Shown here in pieces: positions 8,831 to 16,383 of a stretch of DNA of 51,522 bases (position 1 is its first letter; every line of letters starts with the position of its first letter). The translations under genes and the position numbers were made by a program. Origin of the DNA: a bacterium. GTDB taxonomy: Bacteria; UBP6; UBA1177. The stretch spans positions 1-51,522 of the forward strand of contig JAGCNV010000066.1 of assembly GCA_017645765.1 (NCBI GenBank), given 5' to 3'. Below the pieces are notes generated by a model that made no database searches, was not told the DNA's origin, and saw only the letters and a program-made list of their open reading frames with translations.

Positions 8831-8914
8831 TCGAAGGTCTCCATTAACCTTCGGTTTAAATCCGTAAAGAGATGAAGATTAACGAGGGCTGCTTTCGGGC
8901 AGCCTATTTTTTTT
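8831..8914 (+). ncRNA. Predicted type III antitoxin RNA (ToxI/CptI/AntiQ-like), single unit
   Basis: The stretch between the promoter and the terminator has no ORF. It forms a perfect 7-bp hairpin, CGAAGGT (8832-8838) with ACCTTCG (8847-8853), enclosing an 8-nt loop. Loop bases TCTC (8838-8841) can pair with GAGA at 8869-8872, which would give an H-type pseudoknot like those of known ToxI and CptI units. A longer inverted repeat, TTCATCTCT (8811-8819) with AGAGATGAA (8868-8876), overlaps the promoter and would form only in a longer transcript. Known antitoxins have tandem repeats of about 34-48 nt. Here I find only one unit. The RNA would bind and inhibit the toxin encoded next. Confidence 0.6.
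8886..8914 (+). terminator. Rho-independent terminator between antitoxin RNA and toxin
   Basis: GGCTGC (8887-8892) pairs with GCAGCC (8899-8904) around a 6-nt loop, followed by TA and eight T (8907-8914). In type III systems this terminator sets the high RNA-to-toxin ratio, with read-through giving the toxin mRNA. Confidence 0.85.
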
Positions 8915-8924
8915 GAGGAAAACT

Positions 8925-9506
8925 TTGTTCTCTCTGAAAAATAATCTGAAATTCATTTCTATAGATCAGAAATATTTGAAATATCTTCACGATTTCTGCA
9001 AGGAAGTATACTGGCAGCCTGTCGGTTATGAAACAAAACCTTATCTTGGAATTCTTGTTGAAGACAAAGGAAATGAATATGTGATTCCGCTTTCTTCCGC
9101 TAAGGAAAAACACAAATCATGGAAAAATGTCGATATCGACCGTTTTCTAATTTTTGAAAGCTGCGAAAAGTCTGAAAAAGCACTTAACGGCATCTATACG
9201 GAAAATCCCGACGGTTCGCTGAAACACATCATTTCAGTCATAGATCTGAAAAAAATGATTCCTGTAAAATCAGGACTTTACTCCGAAATAAACTTGAATT
9301 TTTCTCCCGATGATTCTGAAGACATGAAAAAATACAAGGTCTTGTTAAACATCGAATACTCTTTCTGCATCAAAATTATCGATTCTGTTGTTCAAAAAGC
9401 CTCGAATTTATACGATAATCAGAAATCAACCGGCAAAATCGCGAAATTCTGCTGCGATTTTAATCTGCTTGAAGAAAAAAGCAGGGAATACGACACTAAA
9501 TCATAA
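8925..9506 (+). CDS. Type III toxin, ToxN/AbiQ/CptN-family endoribonuclease
   Basis: This is about 193 aa. The family pattern is clear: KFISIDQKYLKYLHDF at the N-terminus, the PYLGILVEDKGNEYVIPLSS strand pair, the KEKHKSW motif next to it, and DLKKMIPVKSGLY in the middle. ToxN-type proteins are ribonucleases held in a complex by their RNA antitoxin and act in plasmid addiction or abortive phage infection. The start is probably TTG at 8925: GAGG at 8915-8918 is 6 nt upstream. An in-frame TTG at 8913 lies inside the terminator T-run and has no ribosome binding site. Similarity seems closest to the CptN/AbiQ branch, but sub-family assignment is uncertain. Confidence 0.85.
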   Translation: MFSLKNNLKFISIDQKYLKYLHDFCKEVYWQPVGYETKPYLGILVEDKGNEYVIPLSSAKEKHKSWKNVDIDRFLIFESCEKSEKALNGIYTENPDGSLKHIISVIDLKKMIPVKSGLYSEINLNFSPDDSEDMKKYKVLLNIEYSFCIKIIDSVVQKASNLYDNQKSTGKIAKFCCDFNLLEEKSREYDTKS

Positions 9507-9550
9507 AAACCCGATGCCTCCTACTCATTCTGCCGCTGTAACAGGAAATT

Positions 9551-9578
9551 TTGCAAAATACGCGCGGTTTTATATATT
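9551..9578 (+). promoter_or_regulatory. Candidate promoter of the lolA-like operon
   Basis: TTGCAA (9551-9556), a 16-nt spacer and TATATT (9573-9578) lie 64 nt upstream of the ATG at 9643. AGAGG at 9632-9636 is the ribosome binding site. Confidence 0.45.
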
Positions 9579-9642
9579 CCGACGTTTTTTTCGGGAAATG
9601 ACGTCCTGAATCGTTGAAAACGGATAAATTACAGAGGTCAAC

Positions 9643-10278
9643 ATGAAAAAATTTTCAAAAATACTGGTTTTTTTGGTCGCAATTTTTGCGATCCTTCCCC
9701 TTTTTCCGGCTGAAGAGCTCACTTTCGAGACGATCTGCAAACACCTTGCCGCATACAAGAATACGACGGGTGAATTTACGCAGATAAAGACGAGCACGCT
9801 CAAAAAAAGCCTGAAATCTTCGGGAACTTTCATCCTCACGAGAGACGGGGTCGTCTGGAAAACGCTGAAGCCGGTTCCTTCGAAAGTTGCGATAATCGAT
9901 GCATACATGATCTCGACTGATGCGAAGGGAAAAAAGACAGTAAAAAGCATGCTTAACAGCGACACTTTTCTTAAAGTCAATGACATCGTTTCTTCCCTTT
10001 TCGCGGGAAACGCGGCTGAGATAAACAAGAATTTCAAGGTGAATTTCAAGGCTACAAGTGCTGAAAAATGGGAAGCCCTGCTTGTTCCGAAAGACAAAAC
10101 TATCTCATACGCGATCAGTTCAATGAGCATGAAAGGAACTTTCGTCAAAGGCTCGGTCTCGATATTCATGGCCGAGATATACCTTGCCGACGGCGGCAGC
10201 TTGAGCTACATTTTCGAGCACCAGAAACACCCGGAAAAACTTACGCAAGAGGAATTGGATGAATTCAAAAAAGACTAA
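9643..10278 (+). CDS. LolA-related outer-membrane lipoprotein carrier-like protein
   Basis: This 211-aa protein has a signal peptide (MKKFSKILVF, then a hydrophobic run ending near FPAEE), so it is periplasmic. The mature part shows the LolA pattern: GEFTQIKTSTLKK, SGTFILTRDGVVWKTLKPVPS. LolA carries lipids or lipoproteins in a hydrophobic cavity. The divergent LolA-like proteins found beside MMPL exporters and ketosynthases, as in aryl-polyene clusters, probably ferry an acylated product instead. The next gene starts 20 nt before this one stops, which indicates co-translation. It is probably not the housekeeping LolA, because no LolCDE or LolB is nearby. Confidence 0.75.
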   Translation: MKKFSKILVFLVAIFAILPLFPAEELTFETICKHLAAYKNTTGEFTQIKTSTLKKSLKSSGTFILTRDGVVWKTLKPVPSKVAIIDAYMISTDAKGKKTVKSMLNSDTFLKVNDIVSSLFAGNAAEINKNFKVNFKATSAEKWEALLVPKDKTISYAISSMSMKGTFVKGSVSIFMAEIYLADGGSLSYIFEHQKHPEKLTQEELDEFKKD

Positions 10279-12622
10279 CGGGAAATTCCTCCTCTCATGG
10301 CTCATCTTCCACGTCGGAGTCATAGTTTTATTAGTGATATCCTATATTTATGATAACGGAAAATTCTCTCTTGATTCCGATCTTTTCAACATGATGCCTA
10401 AGCCGTTTGAGGAGGAATCGCTGAAAAAAGCGAACGAAACGCTGATGCAGAGACTCAGCAAAGTTGCCATCGTTCTCGCGGCAGACAAGGATTTTGAAAA
10501 GGCGAAGGCGGGAGCCGAAAGGATATATGAAAAACTGAACGGAAGCCCGTATTTCGTCTCGGTCCTGCTCAATACAGACACGGTCGACATAAAGGAGATA
10601 ACCGATTTTTTCTACAAATACCGCTTTGATCTGCTTGATGACGAGACGGTAAAGGCGATCGAAAACGGCGGAGCAGAAGATTTCGCGCAGGAGGCGATAT
10701 CCAGGATCTACAGCCCTTTCACGATGCTTCCGCTCGACAACATAGACACCGACCCTTTCATGTTTGCTGAGCATAACCTGCAGAAATATTTAGAAGTTTT
10801 AGAACATTCAGGCACCGCTTTAAGACCGAAGGACGGCGTTCTCGCGGCGGAAAAAAACGGCCTCTGGTACGTCATGATAAAAACTGAACTTTCACCTGCT
10901 GGCGCGGCTTTAGCATCACAGGACAACGGAATATCAGAAATTTACGATATATGCGGAAAAATAAAGGCTGAGACTGGCACGCGCTGCGTCGTTTCGGGCG
11001 GCACTTTCCACAGCCACAAAAGCTCGAATTCAGCTTCTGAAGAGATAAAAATAATCTCAATAATTTCAATGATAATCGTCATTCTGATGCTGACTCTCGT
11101 CTTCCGCTCGGCGACTCCGATAATACTCTCGCTTATTTCGATATTCTTTTCGCTTTTTTCAGCTGCGGCACTTACTTTCGCAGTATTCGGCAAAGTACAC
11201 TTAGTCACGCTTGTTTTCGGAACTTCGCTGATAGGTTCGTCAATCGACTACAGCCTTCACTACTTCGTCCACGCTTCAGGGAACACCAATCTGAAATCGG
11301 GCGGAGAGATCAGATCGAAGCTCCTGCCTGGACTTACGATGGCGATAATTTCATCATCTGTCTGCTTTTTAGCCCTCATTTTCGCGCCGTTCAACCTTCT
11401 CAAGCAGATGTCGCTTTTCTCGGTGACAGGACTCGTAAGCTCATTTCTCACGACGACCGCGGTATTCCCGTATGTTCCGCTTCCTGAAAACAGAGTTGTC
11501 AGAGGAGTCGGACTTTTTGAAAAAGGGTTTGCCTTTGCAAAAAAAATCAACGGAAAAGCGGCAATATGCGCAATGGTTGCACTTTCCCTCATCCTGCTTT
11601 TCGCTTTCAGAGAGAATTTCGGGATAGAGAACGACCTCAAAAAACTCTACAAAGAAGAGGGTGAGCTTCTTGAAAACGAAAAAGAGGCTTACTCCGTCAT
11701 ATCTTATGCTCCGGTCAGCTGGTTCATCGTAAGCGGCAGTGACGAAAACGAGGTCCTCAGAAAAGAAGAGAATCTGCGCGAAAGGCTTAAAACCATTGAT
11801 AAAAACGGCGACGGCGTAATGTCAACATCCGTATTCATCCCGTCAGTCGAAAAGCAGAAAAAATCGCGCTCGGCAGTCGAAAAGCTCCTTCCTTTTACCG
11901 AAAAACAGTTTGAAACACTGGAATTTGACGGAAACGAAGCCGAAAACTTCAAAAACACCTTCAGAGAAGCTGAAAAAACAATGCTTTCAGTCACCTCAGA
12001 CGACTTCCCTTCCTCAATAAAAGAAGCTCTTTCATCTTACTGGCTCGGAAAAGTTAAAGACAAATATTATTCAATAGTTATCCCCAACTTTATGGCTAAA
12101 ACCGAAGTTTTCAGGACTTTTACGGAAGGAAACGAAGGTGTCTATTTCGTCCACAAAGTCGAAGACATAAATTCCGACCTTGACAAAGTAACGACGATCG
12201 TCCTCGAATTCTTCTTAGCCGCATATATACTCATGTTCATCGTCCTCAGATCTTTCTACAACACGCGGCAGTCGCTCAAAATAATCTCGATCCCCTTCAT
12301 CGTCATTCTTGCGACATCGGCTGTTTTTGCCGCAACAAACACCAGACCCGAATTTTTCTCAGTCACCGGCATAATTCTGGTTTTCGGGCTCGGTCTCGAC
12401 TACATAATTTACACACAGGAAAACGAAAAGACCAAAAACCCGGCCGAAAAAAGGCTCGAACCTTTCGCCATTTTCCTTTCGTTTTTCACAACAATAGTTT
12501 CATTCGGCGCACTCGCACTCAGTTCCTTTCAGCCCGTTCATTTAATAGGTTTCTCAATATTTACAGGGCTCTGCGCCGCTTACTTAGCCGCACTTTTCTA
12601 CACTTCGGGAGATAAAAAATGA
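10259..12622 (+). CDS. MMPL/RND-superfamily exporter
   Basis: This 787-aa protein has the two-fold MMPL layout. An N-terminal membrane helix is followed by a large periplasmic domain (about 35-255), a bundle of five helices (about 265-440), a second periplasmic domain, and a last five-helix bundle from about 640 that ends at YTSGDKK. The fourth-helix motifs FGTSLIGSSIDYSLHYFVHA and FGLGLDYIIYTQE carry the Asp residues of the proton relay. Such exporters move lipids or polyketide-like acyl products across the inner membrane with proton motive force. It overlaps the lolA-like gene upstream and, by ATGA, the ketosynthase gene downstream, so the three should act on one lipidic product. Confidence 0.85.
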   Translation: MNSKKTNGKFLLSWLIFHVGVIVLLVISYIYDNGKFSLDSDLFNMMPKPFEEESLKKANETLMQRLSKVAIVLAADKDFEKAKAGAERIYEKLNGSPYFVSVLLNTDTVDIKEITDFFYKYRFDLLDDETVKAIENGGAEDFAQEAISRIYSPFTMLPLDNIDTDPFMFAEHNLQKYLEVLEHSGTALRPKDGVLAAEKNGLWYVMIKTELSPAGAALASQDNGISEIYDICGKIKAETGTRCVVSGGTFHSHKSSNSASEEIKIISIISMIIVILMLTLVFRSATPIILSLISIFFSLFSAAALTFAVFGKVHLVTLVFGTSLIGSSIDYSLHYFVHASGNTNLKSGGEIRSKLLPGLTMAIISSSVCFLALIFAPFNLLKQMSLFSVTGLVSSFLTTTAVFPYVPLPENRVVRGVGLFEKGFAFAKKINGKAAICAMVALSLILLFAFRENFGIENDLKKLYKEEGELLENEKEAYSVISYAPVSWFIVSGSDENEVLRKEENLRERLKTIDKNGDGVMSTSVFIPSVEKQKKSRSAVEKLLPFTEKQFETLEFDGNEAENFKNTFREAEKTMLSVTSDDFPSSIKEALSSYWLGKVKDKYYSIVIPNFMAKTEVFRTFTEGNEGVYFVHKVEDINSDLDKVTTIVLEFFLAAYILMFIVLRSFYNTRQSLKIISIPFIVILATSAVFAATNTRPEFFSVTGIILVFGLGLDYIIYTQENEKTKNPAEKRLEPFAIFLSFFTTIVSFGALALSSFQPVHLIGFSIFTGLCAAYLAALFYTSGDKK

Positions 12623-13803
12623 AAATATACTTGTCCAGACCGGCTGTTTTTTCGGCAGCCGGAAAAAACGCCGAAGAACTCTGGAGATCACTGCTGAACG
12701 GAGACCAGAGCGGGATAAAACGTTATGAAACATTCTCCGGAAGCACATTTTTCGTAGCCAGAATCGATGAATCGAAGCTGAACCCCTCATCCGGCAGATT
12801 CGATATGAAAATAATCAGGATCGAAGAAGCTGCACTCAAACAGATCGGAAATATCATCGAAAAAGCAAAGGAAAAATACGGAGAAAAAAGGATCGCGGTC
12901 TGCGTCGGATCGTGTGACAACGGAACTGAACTTTCAATCGCGGGGCACAGGAAATACTTTGAAAACGGCGCATTTCCTAAAGATTATTCGATCGAAATGC
13001 AGGGCGCGGACTATGTTTCGACATTCATCGCCGAAAAATACGGCTTAACCGGCCCTGTCTGCACATTTTCGACGGCGTGCTCCTCAAGTGCAGGAGCAAT
13101 AATAAAAGCTGCTGAACTCATAAGATCGGGATCGTGCGACGCGGCTGTAGCCGGCGGGATCGACATCGCATCCGACACGACTTTAGACGGTTTCGCCTCT
13201 TTGGAAGCGATATCAGGCAGCATCACAAACCCTTTCAGCAAAAACAGATCCGGCATAACTTTAGGCGACGGTGCGGCATTTTTCCTCCTTTCGAAAGAAC
13301 CGCTTGACGAATCAATGCCCAAAATATGCCTTCTCGGTTACGGCGAATCCTGCGACGCGCACCACATGACTTCCCCCGATCCGAGCGGAATTGGAGCAAA
13401 AAAAGCGATAGAAAAAGCACTTTCAAACGCGAAGATAAAGCCGGAAGAAGTCGATTACATCAATCTCCACGGCACCGGAACAAAATTCAACGATTCGATG
13501 GAAGCAAAGGCAGTTGACGCCGTTTTCGGAAATTACAAAGTTAAGTGCTCCACCACAAAACCGGTAACAGGCCACACTTTGGGAGCCGCCGGCGCGCTTG
13601 AGCTCGCGATCTGCTTTGCTGCGGCCACAAACAATGTCCTTCCGCCGCAGATCTGGGACGGAGTTTTTGACGAAGAGATGCCATCATTGAATTTCGTAAA
13701 TAAAAACAATAATTTACATCAAGCAAAAATCTGTCTTTCAAACTCGTTCGCTTTCGGTGGCGCGAATGCGTGCCTTGTTTTAGAGTTGGATAAATTACAT
13801 TAA
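12619..13803 (+). CDS. Beta-ketoacyl-ACP synthase (thiolase fold)
   Basis: This 394-aa KAS I/II-like condensing enzyme is of full family length. The catalytic Cys154 lies in TFSTACSSSAGAI, and His284 (LHGTGTKFND) and His319 (VTGHTLGAAGA) complete the C-H-H triad. Lys in KPVTGH and the SNSFAFGGANACL terminus are also present, so it looks active. It would extend acyl chains on an acyl carrier protein. The ATG overlaps the exporter stop codon (ATGA). No ACP, ketoreductase or dehydratase follows: the operon ends here and a toxin-antitoxin locus begins. It may be a reduced aryl-polyene or specialised lipid locus whose other enzymes are elsewhere. Confidence 0.88.
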   Translation: MKIYLSRPAVFSAAGKNAEELWRSLLNGDQSGIKRYETFSGSTFFVARIDESKLNPSSGRFDMKIIRIEEAALKQIGNIIEKAKEKYGEKRIAVCVGSCDNGTELSIAGHRKYFENGAFPKDYSIEMQGADYVSTFIAEKYGLTGPVCTFSTACSSSAGAIIKAAELIRSGSCDAAVAGGIDIASDTTLDGFASLEAISGSITNPFSKNRSGITLGDGAAFFLLSKEPLDESMPKICLLGYGESCDAHHMTSPDPSGIGAKKAIEKALSNAKIKPEEVDYINLHGTGTKFNDSMEAKAVDAVFGNYKVKCSTTKPVTGHTLGAAGALELAICFAAATNNVLPPQIWDGVFDEEMPSLNFVNKNNNLHQAKICLSNSFAFGGANACLVLELDKLH

Positions 13804-13807
13804 AAGT

Positions 13808-13846
13808 TTGACAAACCTATGCAAAACATGATAAAACGCATAGGTT
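13808..13846 (+). promoter_or_regulatory. Promoter and autoregulatory operator of the AbiE locus
   Basis: A perfect 9-bp inverted repeat, AACCTATGC (13814-13822) and GCATAGGTT (13838-13846), is separated by 15 nt. The left arm starts right after a TTGACA -35 box (13808-13813). A weak -10 (GATAAA, 13830-13835) lies between the arms. AbiEi antitoxins repress their own promoter through inverted repeats, so this is the likely AbiEi binding site. Confidence 0.65.
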
Positions 13847-13868
13847 CATACAAAAACGAGGTAATAAT

Positions 13869-14411
13869 ATGATAAAAACAAGAGCCGAATGTTTAAGAGA
13901 ATATGGCTCGGATTACTTCATCGGTCAGACAGTAAAAGAAGGAAAACTTTTCCGAATAGATAAAGGAATCTACTCAGAAAAAGAATATGTACCGGAACTG
14001 GCATTACTATCTTTCAAGTATCCTAAGACAATCATAACAATGGATTCGGCATTTTATTTGTATGGGTTAACAGATGAGGTACCGGATTTATGCACTCTGG
14101 CAACAAAGAGAGAAGCTGCCCCGATAACGGATCCGCGCGTAAAACAAATATTTATGCCTCAAGAACTGTTGAAAATCGGTGCCGTGACAATTGATTACAA
14201 AGGTTATACGCTTCCTATTTTTGATCGTGAAAGAATGCTTATCGAACTGATGCGATACAAGAGCAAACTGTCGTTTAATTATTACAAAGAAATTGTTGGA
14301 AATTACCGGAGAATTCTCCAGCAATTAAACGCGGAAAAAATACGGGATTATGCAGAAGTCATGCCAAAAAAAGATAAAATAATCAAGACCTTAAGAACCG
14401 AGGTGTATTAA
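13869..14411 (+). CDS. AbiEi-family type IV antitoxin / transcriptional regulator
   Basis: This 180-aa protein opens with a winged-helix-like region (GQTVKEGKLFRIDKGIYSEKEY) that is typical of AbiEi antitoxins, then a C-terminal domain with YPKTIITMDSAFYLYGLTD and LPIFDRERMLIELMRYK. AbiEi neutralises AbiEii without direct complex formation and represses the operon. The pairing with a nucleotidyltransferase toxin (overlap TAATG at 14411) and the inverted repeat in front of the gene support the call. GAGG at 13858-13861 precedes the ATG. Confidence 0.85.
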   Translation: MIKTRAECLREYGSDYFIGQTVKEGKLFRIDKGIYSEKEYVPELALLSFKYPKTIITMDSAFYLYGLTDEVPDLCTLATKREAAPITDPRVKQIFMPQELLKIGAVTIDYKGYTLPIFDRERMLIELMRYKSKLSFNYYKEIVGNYRRILQQLNAEKIRDYAEVMPKKDKIIKTLRTEVY

Positions 14412-15217
14412 TGATAAATCTTGAAAAAGCAGCGTCTCTCTATGTAGATGAAGGATACAGCGAATTACTGGCGGAAGCGAGAGTCTGTCAGGACATTGTA
14501 TTAAAGGCAATTTCAGAAAGCACGATGAATAACAATGTCACTATAAAAGGCGGCATAGTTATGCGAAGTATTACGGGGAATGTAAGGCGCGCTACAAGAG
14601 ACATAGACTTCGATTTTATAAAATATCCGATAGATAAAGAAGCGATCCGGAATTTTATCCGCAGGCTGAACTGCATCGAAGGGATAACCTTTCAAATTTC
14701 AGGAGATATAGAGGAATTATCGCAACAAGAGTACCGGGGCAAACGCATTTGGGTGATAATCAAAGATAACAACGGCAACTCTTTCAAAAGCAAAATGGAT
14801 CTAGGGGTTCACAAGAATCTACAAATCAAGCAGGACGAGTACTGTTTCGATGTATGTCACGATAATGAAGGGGTAACTTTACTGATGAATTCAAAAGAAC
14901 AGATATTTACAGAAAAACTCCGGGCCCTCGTGAAATTCGGAACATTTTCAGGAAGAGTCAAGGATTTGTTTGATCTCTGCTATTTGTCAGATTATGTAGA
15001 GCATACCAGACTACTTCAATGTTTGCACACATTTATTATTGATGACCCTGAAATGTTCGAAAACGACATGAATGATGTAAGACGACGAATAGAAAAAATT
15101 TTTTCCGACAGGGAATTTATGAAATCGGTTGAAAACAGCGGCAAGGACAACCGGCTGGGAATAAAAGCATCAGCCGCATTTGATAAGATACAGGAATGCC
15201 TAAAAAATTTAAATTAA
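14411..15217 (+). CDS. AbiEii-family nucleotidyltransferase toxin (type IV)
   Basis: This 268-aa protein is a nucleotidyltransferase of the DNA polymerase beta fold. It shows the core GG..MR motif (KGGIVMRSITGN) followed by RRATRDIDFDF, which supplies the metal-binding Asp pair. EQIFTEKLRALVKFGTFSGRVKDLFDLCYL is the other AbiEii signature, containing the conserved KxxR and KDLxDL residues. AbiEii toxins halt growth and give phage resistance. The start overlaps the antitoxin stop by one base. All key residues are visible, so the toxin looks intact. Confidence 0.88.
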   Translation: MINLEKAASLYVDEGYSELLAEARVCQDIVLKAISESTMNNNVTIKGGIVMRSITGNVRRATRDIDFDFIKYPIDKEAIRNFIRRLNCIEGITFQISGDIEELSQQEYRGKRIWVIIKDNNGNSFKSKMDLGVHKNLQIKQDEYCFDVCHDNEGVTLLMNSKEQIFTEKLRALVKFGTFSGRVKDLFDLCYLSDYVEHTRLLQCLHTFIIDDPEMFENDMNDVRRRIEKIFSDREFMKSVENSGKDNRLGIKASAAFDKIQECLKNLN

Positions 15218-15231
15218 TATCGAGAGGAATC

Positions 15232-15699
15232 ATGATCAAAATACTTTTTGTCTGTCACGGCAACATCTGCCGAAGTCCGATGGCTGAATTTGTGATGAAA
15301 AAACTCGTCGAAGATGCCGGATTGTCCGATAAATTCGAGATTGAATCGGCTGCGACAAGCACAGAAGAAATAGGAAATCCCGTCTATCCGCCGGCAAAAA
15401 GGAAATTAGCCGAGCACGGAATCGGTTGTGCCGGAAAAACTGCAAGACAGATGAATAAAGGTGATTACGCGAAATTTGACCTTCTAATCGGCATGGACAG
15501 CGCGAACATTCGCAACATGACGCGCATCTGCGGCGGCGATCCCGAAGACAAAATCAAACTTCTTCTCAACTATGCCGGAATTAACCGTGATGTCGCCGAT
15601 CCTTGGTACACAGGCGATTTCGACGCAACTTGGAACGATGTCACAAAAGGGTGCAGAGCGCTGCTGGCAGAGACGTTTCATGAAACGTCTCTACAATAA
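15232..15699 (+). CDS. Low-molecular-weight protein tyrosine phosphatase
   Basis: This 155-aa cytoplasmic enzyme has the P-loop CX5R near the N-terminus (FVCHGNICRSPMAEFV, C8 and R14) and the general-acid DPWYTGDF motif near 124. It would remove phosphate from tyrosine residues of proteins. The start was set at ATG 15232, behind GAGAGGA at 15222-15228; an in-frame upstream ATG at 15196 lies inside the AbiEii gene. It begins 14 nt after AbiEii and may share its transcript. The last nine residues (ETFHETSLQ) and the stop region come from a palindromic repeat at 15669-15692, so the original C-terminus may have been replaced. Confidence 0.9.
   Translation: MIKILFVCHGNICRSPMAEFVMKKLVEDAGLSDKFEIESAATSTEEIGNPVYPPAKRKLAEHGIGCAGKTARQMNKGDYAKFDLLIGMDSANIRNMTRICGGDPEDKIKLLLNYAGINRDVADPWYTGDFDATWNDVTKGCRALLAETFHETSLQ
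15669..15692. repeat. Perfect 24-bp palindrome, copy 1 of the GAGMCG-N10-CGKCTC family
   Basis: AGAGACGTTTCA is followed directly by its reverse complement. The core is GAGACG-N10-CGTCTC, with TA flanking the right side. It lies across the 3' end of the tyrosine phosphatase gene. Related copies are at 35552-35573 and 36949-36970. Confidence 0.85.
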
Positions 15700-15763
15700 G
15701 GTGCAGACGTTTTTTTCAAGAAGTTTTCCCGCTCAAGACTAATTCATAGTCTCATCATATCCC

Positions 15764-15791
15764 TTGCCTTTTCCTGTGTTTTTCCTAAAAT
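15764..15791 (+). promoter_or_regulatory. Candidate promoter of the DUF1566 lipoprotein gene
   Basis: TTGCCT (15764-15769), a 16-nt spacer and TAAAAT (15786-15791) lie 31 nt upstream of the ATG at 15823. Confidence 0.55.
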
Positions 15792-15822
15792 CATACGTTT
15801 TTTGATGTTTCCGGAGAGAAAA

Positions 15823-16383
15823 ATGAAAAAATCCAGTCATATGCTCTGTTTTTTTATGTTTTTCACCCTTTTATCTTCGTGCGAAAGAGCTGACTATACT
15901 TATGAAATTCTAGACACATACTGGGATGCAAAACGTAACACCACCTCTGGGGCAGTAATTGACGGAAATATGTGGTCTGCAGCATCACGAAGCGGCTACC
16001 TGGATTGGCAGGAGGCTGTTTCATACTGTAAAAACCTTAATGAACTCGGCTACTCAGACTGGAAACTTCCTACAGTGGACAAACTCAGGACATTGATCAG
16101 AAACTGTTCCAAAACTGAAACCGGCGGTTCATGCCCCGTCACAGACAACTGTATAAATAACGACGACTGCATATATTCAGAGGAAGAATGCCGTTGCGAC
16201 CTGATATATAACGATCAGGAAGGTTACTATAGCAAATTAGATGATCACTGGCTCTCTTTCTGGTCATCGGACAATGCATGGGATTCAGATCATGCATGGG
16301 TTGTGTATTTCGGAACAGCCGAAGTATCCTATTTCAGCAAAGATGACTTGATGCACGCACGCTGCGTGAGAAAAGCGGATTAA
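15823..16383 (+). CDS. DUF1566 lipoprotein
   Basis: This 186-aa predicted lipoprotein has a hydrophobic signal ending in the lipobox LLSSC. It continues with a DUF1566 (Lcl C-terminal-like) domain: dWQEAVSYCKNLNELGYSDWKLPTVDKLRTLI, a Cys-rich insert (CPVTDNCINNDDC, CRCD) and a closing SSDNAWDSDHAWVVYF ... ARCVRK. DUF1566 is a C-type-lectin-like surface fold of unknown ligand. The ATG at 15823 was chosen because GGAGAG lies just upstream; ATG 15805 is in frame but has no such site. The gene end overlaps the convergent pseudouridine synthase gene by four bases. A related lipoprotein is at 34881-35537. Confidence 0.85.
   Translation: MKKSSHMLCFFMFFTLLSSCERADYTYEILDTYWDAKRNTTSGAVIDGNMWSAASRSGYLDWQEAVSYCKNLNELGYSDWKLPTVDKLRTLIRNCSKTETGGSCPVTDNCINNDDCIYSEEECRCDLIYNDQEGYYSKLDDHWLSFWSSDNAWDSDHAWVVYFGTAEVSYFSKDDLMHARCVRKAD

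Noticed and set aside
9570-10169. 199-codon - strand open frame
   Set aside because: It is antisense to the lolA-like gene, which has a signal peptide, family motifs and operon overlaps.
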